A DNA stretch of 64,000 nucleotides from Endomychus coccineus (lineage: Eukaryota; Arthropoda; Insecta; Coleoptera; Endomychidae). Positions 12,521 through 26,039 of this stretch are shown here, one piece after another. Within the stretch, counting starts at the first letter, position 1. Every line of letters starts with the position of its first letter. The stretch lies in NCBI GenBank assembly GCA_958510875.1, contig OY294069.1, forward strand, positions 6,891,205 to 6,955,204, read 5' to 3'. A model generated the notes under the pieces. It searched no databases. It saw only the letters and a program-made list of their open reading frames with translations, and was not told the origin of the DNA. The position numbers and the translations under genes are program-made.

Positions 12521-13339
12521 GGAGTGATTCATTATAGCATAAGCTAACTGCTTCATCAGAGGCCATTGGATCAATTACAAAATAAGTTGAATAACTTCCT
12601 TCTCAACTCTCATAGGAAAAGAATCTAGATTTAAACTTACAAATCGTAAAATGCAATAATAATATGCACAATGTTTCATTTGAAATAAGAAAGCTTTGTT
12701 AATTGCCGATGTGACCCTGTAATGGATCACAATATATACAAGATTTTCATGGAGATTGGATCACTTTTACTTCCTGAAGTAATACTATGGGAATATCATC
12801 TTCCTGCACCCTGTATGATGATAATGGTTGGAACGCTGTAAACGGAATTCGTGTAAGGGCAAATATCTGACCGAAGACAGTTGTCTGTTTTTGTCGGCCC
12901 GATATTGAATAACAAAAGAATCCGAACAAACATCCACAGCATATTATTCACGTAATATGTATGCAAAGGCAGAACCTTCAACAGAAAACATAAATTAAAA
13001 CTAAAGACAGCAATGGTTCTGATTTCGAATTCATGGAGATATCCTCTGGGAAAGCCATTCCGCAAGGCAATCTATCTCGAAAATATCTTTATAAATAGCG
13101 CATTCGATATGCAATAATATTCATGAGATGAGATTGATTAATGTTTCCTTTCTAAGGTTAAAATGACAAACATTATTCTTTCCACATCAATTTGGTAGAG
13201 CAGGATTTATGTTGGAAACTTCTCGAATCCCCACGATTTTATTAAAATTTCACTGGTCGCTCTATTTTAGCGTATACCCGGTAACGATTTTATATATTAT
13301 AATATCATAACTGGGAAACGAGGAAAGAAGAACACCACA
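12521..13339. other. No gene seen
   Basis: Minus-strand open stretches of 60-89 codons between 12747 and 13065 lack any recognisable motif and overlap one another. They are treated as chance. Confidence 0.5.
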
Positions 13340-14620
13340 ACAAATGTCAATGATAAATACAAAATCACAATGAATGAAGACGAAATTATTGAAAGGTGGA
13401 GGGAGTAACTGATGAAGAAATTAATATGGAACAGGTTAAAGAAGTTACAGTTGAACTTAAAACAGGAAAAAGACCGGGTCATAATAGGAAACGCATTTGA
13501 TGAAAGAAGTAAAGTAAGGAGAAGCACCAGAAGAGCTTTGGAACTTATTACCCCAATATAGAAAAAGAAGTAAGAGTAAGAGAAAGTGTGGCATATACCA
13601 TAGAAGAAACATAATTTCGACCAAATAAAGGCGTGAATACACTGCTCCTATATGGACCTGAAAAATGCATTTGACCAGGCAAAGAGAAAGAACAATTGGG
13701 CAACTCTATGAAATAGAGAAACACCAGAAGCCAAAATAAAAGGAATGCAAAGTTTATACAAAGAGAGCAAAATTACTATTTGAGACTCCGTCAGAGGATA
13801 AACAAGGTTGTGTTCCTAGTCCACTTCTATTTTCGATGATGCTAGCCGAAGCTATTAAACAAGCAAATGATGAGGCCAAAACATGTTAATAGGAAGAAAC
13901 ACCATAAGCCTGAAATACCCATAGAAGAAAACTCGATTCAGTAATATCAGAAGATGGAAGAATATAAGATGGAAGGAAGACAATTTGACAGTACCAGAAA
14001 TATGTTCCTGAGAAAAAGAGTTCTACTCAAAGAAATTGAAATACAAGTATATGAAAGAGTAGTAATACTCATCTACAGCCCAAAAATATGGGCTATGACA
14101 AAAAACTATAAGAGAGTTCACAATGTGAATACACTATAGCACTGTAAATGAGAAAAAATAACCCTTATCCACTAAAAAAACTGTTAAAGTTTGAGGATCT
14201 TTCACCTACCAAGTAGCTTCAATAGTATGTTTAGTGGATGTGAATGAATGTTTCTCATTCATAATGCGCAATGACAGACAAAACGAAAAATTAGCAGCAA
14301 CAGAAATAAAATGTGTAAGGAAGTCGAAAATGAAATGAAGATGCATAAAATCAGGAACACAACACACAGACAAAGCTTGAAGATAAAATTCATAGAAGAT
14401 GATTCGGACACATAAAACGAATCGCCAAGGATAAATTGGACAGTTGTTCGAAGCGAGAACAAGTAAAAAGAAAGCCAAAGGAAAACCTGGAACACTATGG
14501 TTTCATATATGATCGACTGCAATCAAAAGAGACATGCTAAGGAAAAAACTCAAGACAATCTTCGAAAGAAATAATTGGAGAGACTTGTTGAAAGAGTACC
14601 AGAAAACGAAACCCCATTAA
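13340..14620 (+). pseudogene. Ancient RTE-like non-LTR retrotransposon relic
   Basis: No long frame survives, but ordered fragments across three frames follow the RTE-type reverse transcriptase plan: ITDEEINMEQVKEVTVELKT, GKRPGHN, FRPNKGVNTLLLYG, a catalytic-Asp-like MDLKNAFDQAKRERTIGQLY, QGCVPSPLLFSMMLAEAIKQ, LIYSPKIWAMTKNYKR, then the C-terminal GHIKRIAKDKLDSCSK and KPKGKPGTLW, ending with NNWRDLL. The catalytic-Asp, QG and GH...R...KG.P motifs occur in the expected order over 1.3 kb, which makes the call fairly safe. It is the most decayed retrotransposon in the window and probably the oldest. Confidence 0.75.
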
Positions 14621-16266
14621 ATACCCTACATCAATAAGGGTACTTTGGGTACAAGGTTTGATCCACTGAGAAACTAGGAAAATGTCAATTTAAAAAAGTT
14701 AATGTAGTTCTAACGATAGTCAATAACATTTGTTCTAATGTGGACAAATATGAGATATTGTTCAACGTTTTTCACTTATTCATCCAAACATGAAAAAACA
14801 GGTCGTTTTCTCCTGAGAAGCTGATCATTTCTAAATTTTAACATGATTCCGATGGAACACCATAACATTATCAATGTCATAATCCTAGGATTATGACTAA
14901 CACCGAGTCAATTTTTAAATCCGTTTTTTGAGATTGTTCGTCCCTGTTGCTCTTCAATTTTTAGAATATGTTGTTGATCTGTTATTTTCTATCTTTGCAT
15001 TCGGATTCATCTTCAAGAAATCCTAAAGCAGGTAAATTTGAAAGATTACAATATTTGTTCAATTATTCAAATGTCATTCAGCAAGTGAAAATGATAACCT
15101 GACGTAATGAAATGAGTTATATGTAATTTAAAAAATCCCGCATTTCACGTACATTGTTAATACAAATGTGATGGAACTTATATGTCAATATCAGTTCAGT
15201 TGGCACGGGCAAGCAACAAACTAATATAATTGACAACTTACATGATATCATTGATTTACTTCAAAGGCAGCGGGAAAATTATGTTAGCACATCTGGTCAT
15301 TGGTATTTTGATACACGATAGAAGTCGTCTGTTTGTATTTAATGGGATCGTAAAGTTCTATGGAGTCAAGAGATTGGGTGAAATATTGAGTACCTATTAT
15401 CCTGTGTCTGGAATAATTCAACCAAAATAATAGTATTATCAGATCTTTGTAAGCCGTACCCTCCGATTCTCGTCTCATCGCCTATGAAAGCTTTCTCTCG
15501 TTTTGCTGCGAGCTCTTTCACAAACTACCTCGCCCCTTTCAGATAATATAGGCCTTATATTGTATCAATATCGTAACAGAGCAATATTCAAAATTGGATA
15601 ACTTGCAGCAGTTGATGGAAAAAGTTATATTTAAAATTCGTGACTTGTGTTGGAAGAATTCGCTTGTCGATCATTGCTATTTATCCCACGTCAAATTTCT
15701 TGTAGTCTGAATCTCTTATACTTCTGCATTCAGAAAATAATATTGCAGCTGAAGGAACGTTTTCTTGATACATACTTCATATTTTTTATTTTACTCACTA
15801 TACGTATTATGGGGAAAGTATTGTAATGGGACAAAACAAATTATATTATAAAAAAAAAACTATAGTTTCCACAACAAGTGTGTCATCTTCAAACGATACT
15901 AAAGTATGAACGATAATATACTTATAGTCAAAATAAGATACAAGTATTCGGGTTTCAGTTTGAATATGAGGAAATACATTGATTGAATAATTGAAATTGG
16001 ATAATAGGGTATAGTTAATGATATATCAGGAAATGATAATGCGGAGACGTTGTAGGAAGGAACAAGTGAGTGGATTACGGGAAATTTTATGTTAAAACAA
16101 AATAGAAAAGAATGATGCGGTACAAGTCTAATTTATCGGTTCTAAATTTGGAAGAGGGTGCCCTGTTTCTAAATTATGATTGGAAAAAGATGAATCAGTC
16201 TTTACGTACGTTTCATGAGAAGACATATCAAAAATAACTAGTGTCTGAAACGGGATTTCTTGAAAC
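14621..16266. other. No gene seen (left flank of satellite)
   Basis: AT-rich DNA without recognisable coding motifs. Two overlapping 64-66 codon stretches at 15230-15478 are on opposite strands and not supported. Confidence 0.5.
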
Positions 16267-19200
16267 TAATTCCGAAGCCTACGTAAAGACGAAAGTGTTA
16301 AACATATGTGTTGGTGTGACCTATTTTCCCAGAAATTATATATAATAGTCCGAAATCTACGTAAAAACGAAAGTAGTAAACATATGTGTTGGTGTTACCT
16401 ATTTCCCCAGGAATTATATATAATATCTAATCGTTGTGGGTCCAAAACCTACGTAAAGACAAAAGTAGTAAACATATGTGTTGGTGTGACCTATTTCCCC
16501 ATAAATTATATATAATAGTCCGGAATCTACGTAAAGACGAAAGTAGTAAACATATGTGTTGGTGTGACCTATTTCCCCATAAATTATATATAATAGTCCG
16601 GAATCTACGTAAAGACGAAAGTAGTAAACATATGTGTTGGTGTTACCTATTTCCCCAGAAATTGTATTTAATATCTAATCGTCGTGGGTCCAAAACCTAC
16701 GTAAAGATGGAAGTAGTAAACATATGTGTTGCTGTTACCTATTTCCCCAGGAATTATATATAATATCTAATCGTCGTGGGTCCAAAACCTACGTAAATAC
16801 GAAAGTAGTAAACATATGTGTTGGTGTGACCTATTTCCCCATAAATTATATATAATAGTCCGGAATCTACGTAAAGACGAAAGTAGTAAACATATGTGTT
16901 GGTGTTACCTATTTCCCCAGGAATTATATATAATATCTAATCGTCGTGGGTCCAAAACCTACGTAAATACGAAAGTAGTAAACATATGTGTTGGTGTGAC
17001 CTATTTCCCCATAAATTATATATAATAGTCCGGAATCTACGTAAAGACGAAAGTAGTAAACATATGTGTTGGTGTTACCTATTTCCCCAGAAATTGTATT
17101 TAATATCTAATCGTCGTGGGTCCAAAACCTACGTAAAGATGGAAGTAGTAAACATATGTGTTGCTGTTACCTATTTCCCCAGGAATTATATATAATATCT
17201 AATCGTCGTGGGTCCAAAACCTACGTAAATACGAAAGTAGTAAACATATGTGTTGGTGTGACCTATTTCCCCATAAATTATATATAATAGTCCGGAATCT
17301 ACGTAAAGACGAAAGTAGTAAACATATGTGTTGGTGTTACCTATTTCCCCAGAAATTGTATTTAATATCTAATCGTCGTGGGTCCAAAACCTACGTAAAT
17401 ACGAAAGTAGTAAACATATGTGTTGGTGTGACCTATTTCCCCATAAATTATATATAATAGTCCGGAATCTACGTAAAGACGAAAGTAGTAAACATATGTG
17501 TTGGTGTTACCTATTTCCCCAGAAATTGTATTTAATATCTAATCGTCGTGGGTCCAAAACCTACGTAAAGATGGAAGTAGTAAACATATGTGTTGCTGTT
17601 ACCTATTTCCCCAGGAATTATATATAATATCTAATCGTCGTGGGTCCAAAACCTACGTAAATACGAAAGTAGTAAACATATGTGTTGGTGTGACCTATTT
17701 CCCCATAAATTATATATAATAGTCCGGAATCTACGTAAAGACGAAAGTAGTAAACATATGTGTTGGTGTTACCTATTTCCCCAGGAATTATATATAATAT
17801 CTAATCGTCGTGGGTCCAAAACCTACGTAAATACGAAAGTAGTAAACATATGTGTTGGTGTGACCTATTTCCCCATAAATTATATATAATAGTCCGGAAT
17901 CTACGTAAAGACGAAAGTAGTAAACATATGTGTTGGTGTTACCTATTTCCCCAGAAATTGTATTTAATATCTAATCGTCGTGGGTCCAAAACCTACGTAA
18001 ATACGAAAGTAGTAAACATATGTGTTGGTGTGACCTATTTCCCCATAAATTATATATAATAGTCCGGAATCTACGTAAAGACGAAAGTAGTAAACATATG
18101 TGTTGGTGTTACCTATTTCCCCAGGAATTATATATAATATCTAATCGTCGTGGGTCCAAAACCTACGTAAATACGAAAGTAGTAAACATATGTGTTGGTG
18201 TGACCTATTTCCCCATAAATTATATATAATAGTCCGGAATCTACGTAAAGACGAAAGTAGTAAACATATGTGTTGGTGTTACCTATTTCCCCAGGAATTA
18301 TATATAATATCTAATCGTCGTGGGTCCAAAACCTACGTAAATACGAAAGTAGTAAACATATGTGTTGGTGTGACCTATTTCCCCATAAATTATATATAAT
18401 AGTCCGGAATCTACGTAAAGACGAAAGTAGTAAACATATGTGTTGGTGTTACCTATTTCCCCAGGAATTATATATAATATCTAATCGTCGTGGGTCCAAA
18501 ACCTACGTAAATACGATAGTAGTAAACATATGTGTTGGTGTGACCTATTTCCCCATAAATTATATATAATAGTCCGGAATCTACGTAAAGACGAAAGTAG
18601 TAAACATATGTGTTGGTGTTACCTATTTCCCCAGGAATTATATATAATATCTAATCGTCGTGGGTCCAAAACCTACGTAAATACGAAAGTAGTAAACATA
18701 TGTGTTGGTGTGACCTATTTCCCCATAAATTATATATAATAGTCCGGAATCTACGTAAAGACGAAAGTAGTAAACATATGTGTTGGTGTTACCTATTTCC
18801 CCAGAAATTGTATTTAATATCTAATCGTCGTGGGTCCAAAACCTACGTAAAGATGGAAGTAGTAAACATATGTGTTGCTGTTACCTATTTCCCCAGGAAT
18901 TATATATAATATCTAATCGTCGTGGGTCCAAAACCTACGTAAAGACAAAAGTAGTAAACATATGTGTTGGTGTGACCTATTTCCCCATAAATTATATATA
19001 ATAGTCCGGAATCTACGTAAAGACGAAAGTAGTAAACATATGTGTTGGTGTTACCTATTTCCCCAGAAATTGTATTTAATATCTAATCGTCGTGGGTCCA
19101 AAACCTACGTAAAGATGGAAGTAGTAAACATATGTGTTGCTGTTACCTATTTCCCCAGGAATTATATATAATATCTAATCGTCGTGGGTCCAAAACCTAC

Positions 19201-21489
19201 GTAAATACGAAAGTAGTAAACATATGTGTTGGTGTGACCTATTTCCCCATAAATTATATATAATAGTCCGGAATCTACGTAAAGACGAAAGTAGTAAACA
19301 TATGTGTTGGTGTTACCTATTTCCCCAGGAATTATATATAATATCTAATCGTCGTGGGTCCAAAACCTACGTAAATACGAAAGTAGTAAACATATGTGTT
19401 GGTGTGACCTATTTCCCCATAAGTTATATATAATAGTCCGGAATCTACGTAAAGACGAAAGTAGTAAACATATGTGTTGGTGTTACCTATTTCCCCAGAA
19501 ATTGTATTTAATATCTAATCGTCGTGGGTCCAAAACCTACGTAAATACGAAAGTAGTAAACATATGTGTTGGTGTGACCTATTTCCCCATAAATTATATA
19601 TAATAGTCCGGAATCTACGTAAAGACGAAAGTAGTAAACATATGTGTTGGTGTTACCTATTTCCCCAGGAATTATATATAATATCTAATCGTCGTGGGTC
19701 CAAAACCTACGTAAATACGAAAGTAGTAAACATATGTGTTGGTGTGACCTATTTCCCCATGAATTATATATAATAGTCCGGAATCTACGTAAAGACGAAA
19801 GTAGTAAACATATGTGTTGGTGTTACCTATTTCCCCAGGAATTATATATAATATCTAATCGTCGTGGGTCCAAAACCTACGTAAATACGAAAGTAGTAAA
19901 CATATGTGTTGGTGTGACCTATTTCCCCATAAATTATATATAATAGTCCGGAATCTACGTAAAGACGAAAGTAGTAAACATATGTGTTGGTGTTACCTAT
20001 TTCCCCAGGAATTATATATAATATCTAATCGTCGTGGGTCCAAAACCTACGTAAATACGAAAGTAGTAAACATATGTGTTGGTGTGACCTATTTCCCCAT
20101 AAATTATATATAATAGTCCGGAATCTACGTAAAGACGAAAGTAGTAAACATATGTGTTGGTGTTACCTATTTCCCCAGGAATTATATATAATATCTAATC
20201 GTCGTGGGTCCAAAACCTACGTAAATACGAAAGTAGTAAACATATGTGTTGGTGTGACCTATTTCCCCATAAATTATATATAATAGTCCGGAATCTACGT
20301 AAAGACGAAAGTAGTAAACATATGTGTTGGTGTTACCTATTTCCCCAGAAATTGTATTTAATATCTAATCGTCGTGGGTCCAAAACCTACGTAAATACGA
20401 AAGTAGTAAACATATGTGTTGGTGTGACCTATTTCCCCATAAATTATATATAATAGTCCGGAATCTACGTAAAGACGAAAGTAGTAAACATATGTGTTGG
20501 TGTTACCTATTTCCCCAGGAATTATATATAATATCTAATCGTCGTGGGTCCAAAACCTACGTAAATACGAAAGTAGTAAACATATGTGTTGGTGTGACCT
20601 ATTTCCCCATAAATTATATATAATAGTCCGGAATCTACGTAAAGACGAAAGTAGTAAACATATGTGTTGGTGTTACCTATTTCCCCAGGAATTATATATA
20701 ATATCTAATCGTCGTGGGTCCAAAACCTACGTAAATACGAAAGTAGTAAACATATGTGTTGGTGTGACCTATTTCCCCATAAATTATATATAATAGTCCG
20801 GAATCTACGTAAAGACGAAAGTAGTAAACATATGTGTTGGTGTTACCTATTTCCCCAGAAATTGTATTTAATATCTAATCGTCGTGGGTCCAAAACCTAC
20901 GTAAAGATGGAAGTAGTAAACATATGTGTTGCTGTTACCTATTTCCCCAGGAATTATATATAATATCTAATCGTCGTGGGTCCAAAACCTACGTAAATAC
21001 GAAAGTAGTAAACATATGTGTTGGTGTGACCTATTTCCCCATAAATTATATATAATAGTCCGGAATCTACGTAAAGACGAAAGTAGTAAACATATGTGTT
21101 GGTGTTACCTATTTCCCCAGAAATTGTATTTAATATCTAATCGTCGTGGGTCCAAAACCTACGTAAATACGAAAGTAGTAAACATATGTGTTGGTGTGAC
21201 CTATTTCCCCAGGAATTATATATAATATCTAATCGTCGTGGGTCCAAAACCTACGTAAAGACAAAAGTAGTAAACATATGTGTTGGTGTGACCTATTTCC
21301 CCATAAATTATATATAATAGTCCGGAATCTACGTAAAGACGAAAGTAGTAAACATATGTGTTGGTGTTACCTATTTCCCCAGAAATTGTATTTAATATCT
21401 AATCGTCGTGGGTCCAAAACCTACGTAAATACGAAAGTAGTAAACATATGTGTTGGTGTGACCTATTTCCCCAGGAATTATATATAATA
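16267..21489. repeat. Satellite array of ~61 monomers in 170/262-bp higher-order units
   Basis: Two monomer types alternate. A 78-bp form begins GTCCGGAATCTACGTAAAGA and a 92-bp form begins TCTAATCGTCGTGGGTCCAA. Both share the core ACATATGTGTTGGTGT, then ACCTATTTCCCCA, and end in AATTATATATAATA. The usual unit is a 170-bp dimer (78+92). Six places have a 262-bp trimer (78+92+92) whose extra 92-bp monomer carries GATGGAAGTAG and GTTGCTGTT. Units inside the array are nearly identical, while the leftmost monomers (16267-16440) are more divergent, the pattern expected from unequal exchange with decaying edges. The 92-bp monomer aligns along its whole length with the Penelope-like terminus at 52613-52706. 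Short open frames inside (MCWCDLFPHKLYII...) are a by-product of periodicity. Confidence 0.98.
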
Positions 21490-22949
21490 ACTGATCTCAC
21501 AATACCTTATGGGATGTTAGAGGCCCATAAAGGGTTTCAACCAATTCCCACTATTCCCTATTTGGTGTTATTTTATAATTCTATAAAAATGCCATTTAGC
21601 CTCTTGCGGTTTATAAGCATTCGGTTTTGATTTGGTACTGCAATTGGAAAACAAACTGTATCGTTCTGAGAATCGAAGGGGCATCATGTGATGACCGACT
21701 ACGAACGTGTTTGTGTGTCACAGCCAACTCCTATTGTAAGACAAAAAAAATTATTACAATCATACATTTATCCCCGCAGGGTGAGAAAAGTTGATAATCT
21801 ACAGATCAGTCATTGCATGTATTTTTTGTATTTCATTATTTGATAGTGCCCATCGTAATTGCTATCTTATCAGAAACATAATATTATGCGGTATGATTCG
21901 ACATGAAAAGTTCGCATACAATCCTTTGAAGAGTATGAATGCGGATATCAATGAGGAAGAGTCAACTGGAAACGAATAATCACAGCATCCAAACATTTCA
22001 AACGGCCACACCATTTGAGACGCATCACGTACTTCTCCTCGAAATGCGAAATTATCCTGTGTCAGTATCGCACGTTTCTAATCGAACGCCATCACCCTTG
22101 GACGATATCCGCTAACCGAAGAAAGTGTAACTAGGTTCTAGCCTGTTCCAATATGTTACATAGACACCACAACAGAACCGATACGAACAACAAAACAATC
22201 GAGATGCACCTTCCGAAGTGAGACGAAGCGCCCTAACGCGAGCATATTCCCATTCATTATTTCGGAAGCGTTGCGGCGTAATTTCAGCCTAGATATAGGT
22301 AGATCAAAAGCGCCCACATTACGGTAGAAGGAGGAGGCGAGCACTAGTTCTCGTGTATGCCCTTTATGGTCCCTCATCATAACTGTAAACTGCAGGCCGA
22401 AGCTGAGCGCAAGTTTTGCATAACTGCTCCCCGGAGTGATATTGAAACGTTCTTCGTTCTCTGCGTTGTAATCTACACGCGTAGCCTGTTCTCTTTTGCA
22501 CCGCTACTGGTAGAACTTACCGCACACTATTTGCACTCTTTGTATGTTGTTATAATTCAGACACTAACTCGCTACTGACATGCCTTTTATCGCGCAATCA
22601 TATTCTGTTTATAGGAAGCAGCGCCGCTAATTTCTTTTGTTATGACTCTTCGAACAAAAACGAATTTTCTATTTCTTTATCTGTCAAACCTCAACTTTGT
22701 TGAACGACAAAATACTCCCTCGGAAACTTCTTGAATAAGATGTTTCAAAAGAACTACATTCATTCACACACTCTTCTGACTTTAGTCTCAATTTTCTGTT
22801 TTAATAACAGTGAGAGTCGCAACAGTTTTTTTTATTAACATTTTTCTTTCGGGCTTATATTAAAGTTCACATAGGTAGATACATTGATTGTTTACAGTTT
22901 CGTTTTCATATTTTATATCATTGAAGTACATTTTTACAAAAAATTCATA
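21490..22949. other. No gene seen (right flank of satellite)
   Basis: The satellite stops abruptly after AATTATATATAATA at 21489 and unique DNA follows. Open stretches below 75 codons show no motif. Confidence 0.5.
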
Positions 22950-25328
22950 CCTATAGTCCAGGCTGTGAACCGAAAATTAAAAAAAAAAAACATGTAGGTT
23001 CGAACCGAAAATTTTTTGTTGCATTAGCTTCAGGAGGTTCTCAGAATCATTCATACACCTTAAAACCTCTTGGGAACCCTAACCCCACCCATTGGGGGCG
23101 ACATTTGCAACATGCCAAGTCTTGAATTGTATTTTCTACAAGAAAAGGTATTTTGGCATTTCGAGTGCACCAAGGAGTTTTTTTGGGTCGCTGAACACGA
23201 ATCCGAAGCCAGATTTACTTGCAATCCATCGTTGAGGTGGTAAAATTGACAAAATTGGCCAATTTTGCCCCCTTAATATGTTGTTTTGCAATTCACGTGC
23301 TTTTATCATTTCGAGTGCACCAAGGAGGTTTTTTGAGTCGCTGAATACGATTCCAAAGCCAGATTTACTCGAATATTATCGTGAGAGTGGTAAATTTACA
23401 AAAATGGCTAATTTGACACGCTTCTAAATTTTTATTATTTTTGCATTTTAAAATTATTTCGGAGTTTTCTCCTTTTTCAATATTAAGAGGATAGGAATAT
23501 CAGTAATTGTTTGAAAAAGAACACAAATATTTAATAACTACACTTTCATGTTCAAAAAACACTTGATTGATAACACTTAAATGCAACAACTTTCATACAC
23601 TGACACACGCTTCTGCGTTCTTGAACCATAAAATACAAAATGAGATATAAATTGAACTATATAAAATACAAATATTGAACTAAAATAATATCAACGCTGT
23701 GAAACGAATGTAGCTACAAGAGAGAATGTTGTTCTTTGTCGTCTACAAAGAAACTGAACAGATTGTTATGTCCGACATAAGAAGGTGAAAAAAAATCTCT
23801 CATTTCAAGCAGTGGACCACGTCATAAACAGATGCGACATTTGAACACATGCACATGTATGTGGTTATAACCTGTGTAACGATCTCAGGGCTGTAAAATG
23901 AGATAAGTTTAGAAGGATACTGTCTTTGGTTTTCTGTATATTAAATATGTATACGAAGGGGCCCAACGCATTAGAAAAAGAAGGAATTTAACAATTATTA
24001 TGATGAGTACAACACAACACACTTTCTTATATCTATCTTTTTTACATTATATCTGGGTACGTTACTTACAAAATAGTGCACCTGCCGGTATAAAGATAGA
24101 TGCCTATAGGTATACTATATACTATACCTGGCGTAGAGATTTTGTATACCTGTGCCTAAAGAAACGTAAAAAGGAAAAAAACATATTTTGTAAAACCGTT
24201 TTATTCTATTTCAAGATACCAATATTTTGGTGTTGGTGACCAATTTTGTCTATTTCACCACCCCAACGATGAATTTTAGATAAATCTGGCTTCGGAATCG
24301 TATTCAGCGACCCAGAAAACCTCCTTGGTGCAATCTTAATGCCTAAAACACGTAAATTGCAAAATAAGATATTAGGGGTGCAAAATTGACCAATTTCGTC
24401 TATTTCACCACCCCAACGATGAATTTTGTGTAAATCTGGCTTCGGAATCGTATTCAGCGACCCAAAAAACCTACTTGGTGCATTCGGAATGCCTAAAACA
24501 CGTAAATTTCAAAATAACATATTAGGGGTGCGAAATTGGCCAATTTCGTCTATTTCACCACCCCAACGATGAATTTTGTGTAAATCTGGCTTCGGAATCG
24601 TATTCAGCGACCCAAAAAACCTACTTGGTGCATTCGGAATGCCTAAAACACGTAAATTTCAAAATAACATATTAGGGGTGCGAAATTGGCCAATTTCGTC
24701 TATTTCACCACCCCAACGATGAATTTTGTGTAAATCTGGCTTCGGAATCGTATTCAGCGACCCTAAAAACCTACTTGGTGCATTCGAAATACCTAAAACA
24801 CGTAAATTGCAAAACAACATATTAAGGGTGCAAAATTGGCCAATTTTGTCAATTTTACCACCTCAACGATGAATTTTAAGTAAATCTGGCTTCGGATTCG
24901 TGTTCAGCGACCCAAAAAACCTCCTTGGTGCACTCGAATTGACAAAAACACGTAAATTGCAGAATAACATATAAGGGGTGCGAAATTGGCCAATTTTGTA
25001 GATTTGACCACCCCTACGATGTATTGCAAGTAAATCTGGCTGCGGATTCGTGTTGAGCGCCCCAAAAAACCTACTAGGTGTACTCGAAATGCCAAAATAC
25101 CTTTTTTGTAGAAAATACAATTCAAGACTTGGCATGTTGCAAATTTGAGGGAGATTTCGGACTATTTTCGCCCCCAATGGGTGAGGTTGGGGTTTCCAAG
25201 AGGTTTTAAGGTGTATGAATGATCTTGAAAACCTCTTGAAGCTAATGCAAAAAAAATTTTTTGATTCGAACCAACATGTTTTTTTTTTTATTATAGCTAA
25301 AATCCCGGTGCACAGCCTGGACTATAGG
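22950..25328. mobile_element. Fold-back element A with long inverted arms and tandem 150-bp units
   Basis: The ends are perfectly inverted (CCTATAGTCCAGG at 22950 and CCTGGACTATAGG at 25328). The arms of about 470 bp pair, and share TTGCAACATGCCAAGTCTTG or its complement with the neighbouring text. The left arm contains about two copies, and the right arm six copies, of a unit with exact 150-bp spacing and the phrase CAGCGACCCAAAAAACCT. The middle (about 23430-24230) is unique. No transposase is present, so it is non-autonomous. Target duplication could not be identified with confidence. It shares end and internal motifs with the elements at 35227 and 55099. Confidence 0.85.
24240..25140. repeat. 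Six-copy 150-bp tandem repeat
   Basis: The phrase AAATCTGGCTTCGGAATCG (with minor variants) recurs with its end at 24300, 24450, 24600, 24750, 24900 and 25050, giving a 150-bp period. The middle three units are almost identical and the outermost have diverged. The two reverse-oriented units in the left arm (about 23150-23420) are the same sequence. Confidence 0.92.
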
Positions 25329-25414
25329 AGCTTGTATGCTACAGAATCATGTCTAGTAAGTAAGCTTTCTATATAGAGTGGCAGTCGTATTCCTAACTTA
25401 GGTTTTCAACCATG

Positions 25415-25997
25415 TACAGGGAAGGTGTCAAGATTTCGTTGGTTTTGTAAGGTAATCTCACTTATTTTTAAACATAGAAAGATACGATTTTTGCGATCCT
25501 GTTCTACTTTTTCGAGAAAACAACGCTGGTAAAGACAGATGTCAGATATGTCTTTCACAGGTGACTTCCGTTAGAAATATTTAAGAAAATAAATATGTGG
25601 TCATATATTTTTGGAAAGCCTGAAAAATGCTCTTTCGAACTGTCTCATGGCCCTACTACAGTTTCCATTGAGAAAATGAAAGGTAGACTGGCGTATATGT
25701 CGAAAACGGTTAGACCGACAAAAAAGATACAAACTCCATTGGATCGTATTTAATTTAAAAAAAACTATAAGATAGAGTGAAAACATTTTTCAAAATACTT
25801 ACACAGGGGCCGCTGCAGAAGTCCCCTGAAATCGAAGATTTTTTAATTTTTGGCTGTAGCTTAAAAACAATACGACATATCAAAAATCTGTCTTCGCTAG
25901 CGTTGTTTACTCGAAAAAGTAGAACACCAAAATCGCATCAAAAATATCAAAAATTAGTGAGATGTCTCATAAAACCAACGAAATCTGAAACCCTGTA
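25415..25997. mobile_element. MITE with TACAGGG ends and ~130-bp inverted arms
   Basis: The left arm contains AGATTTCGTTGGTTTTGTAAG followed by TACTTTTTCGAG and AACAACGCTGGTAAAGACAG. The right arm (about 25870-25997) is its diverged reverse complement. Ends read TACAGG and CCCTGTA, so the flanking TA may be the target duplication, as in the Tc1/mariner group. No coding sequence. Its right end lies about 40 bp from the MULE relic. Confidence 0.72.
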
Positions 25998-26039
25998 CAG
26001 CCTTGCGTCATCATTCTGGATGCATTACCATAGCACATG

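Noticed and set aside
13297..13642. Hydrophobic minus-strand frames as membrane proteins
   Set aside because: They are antisense to an A-rich RTE-like relic, which yields Phe/Leu-rich translations by composition.
16267..21489. CRISPR-like array
   Set aside because: There are no unique spacers between repeats, monomers abut directly, and the context is a eukaryotic genome.
16306..21630. Dozens of identical 69-residue open frames (MCWCDLFPHKLYII...) as a repeated protein gene family
   Set aside because: They follow strictly from the satellite period. Each spans a monomer junction, the 92-bp monomer breaks the frame, and no start context or conserved non-repeat partner exists. The sequence is explained as a Penelope-terminus-derived satellite.
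24863..25177. A 104-codon minus-strand frame as a gene
   Set aside because: It lies wholly inside the 150-bp tandem units of fold-back element A and repeats with them (PRRFFG...LNTNP twice).
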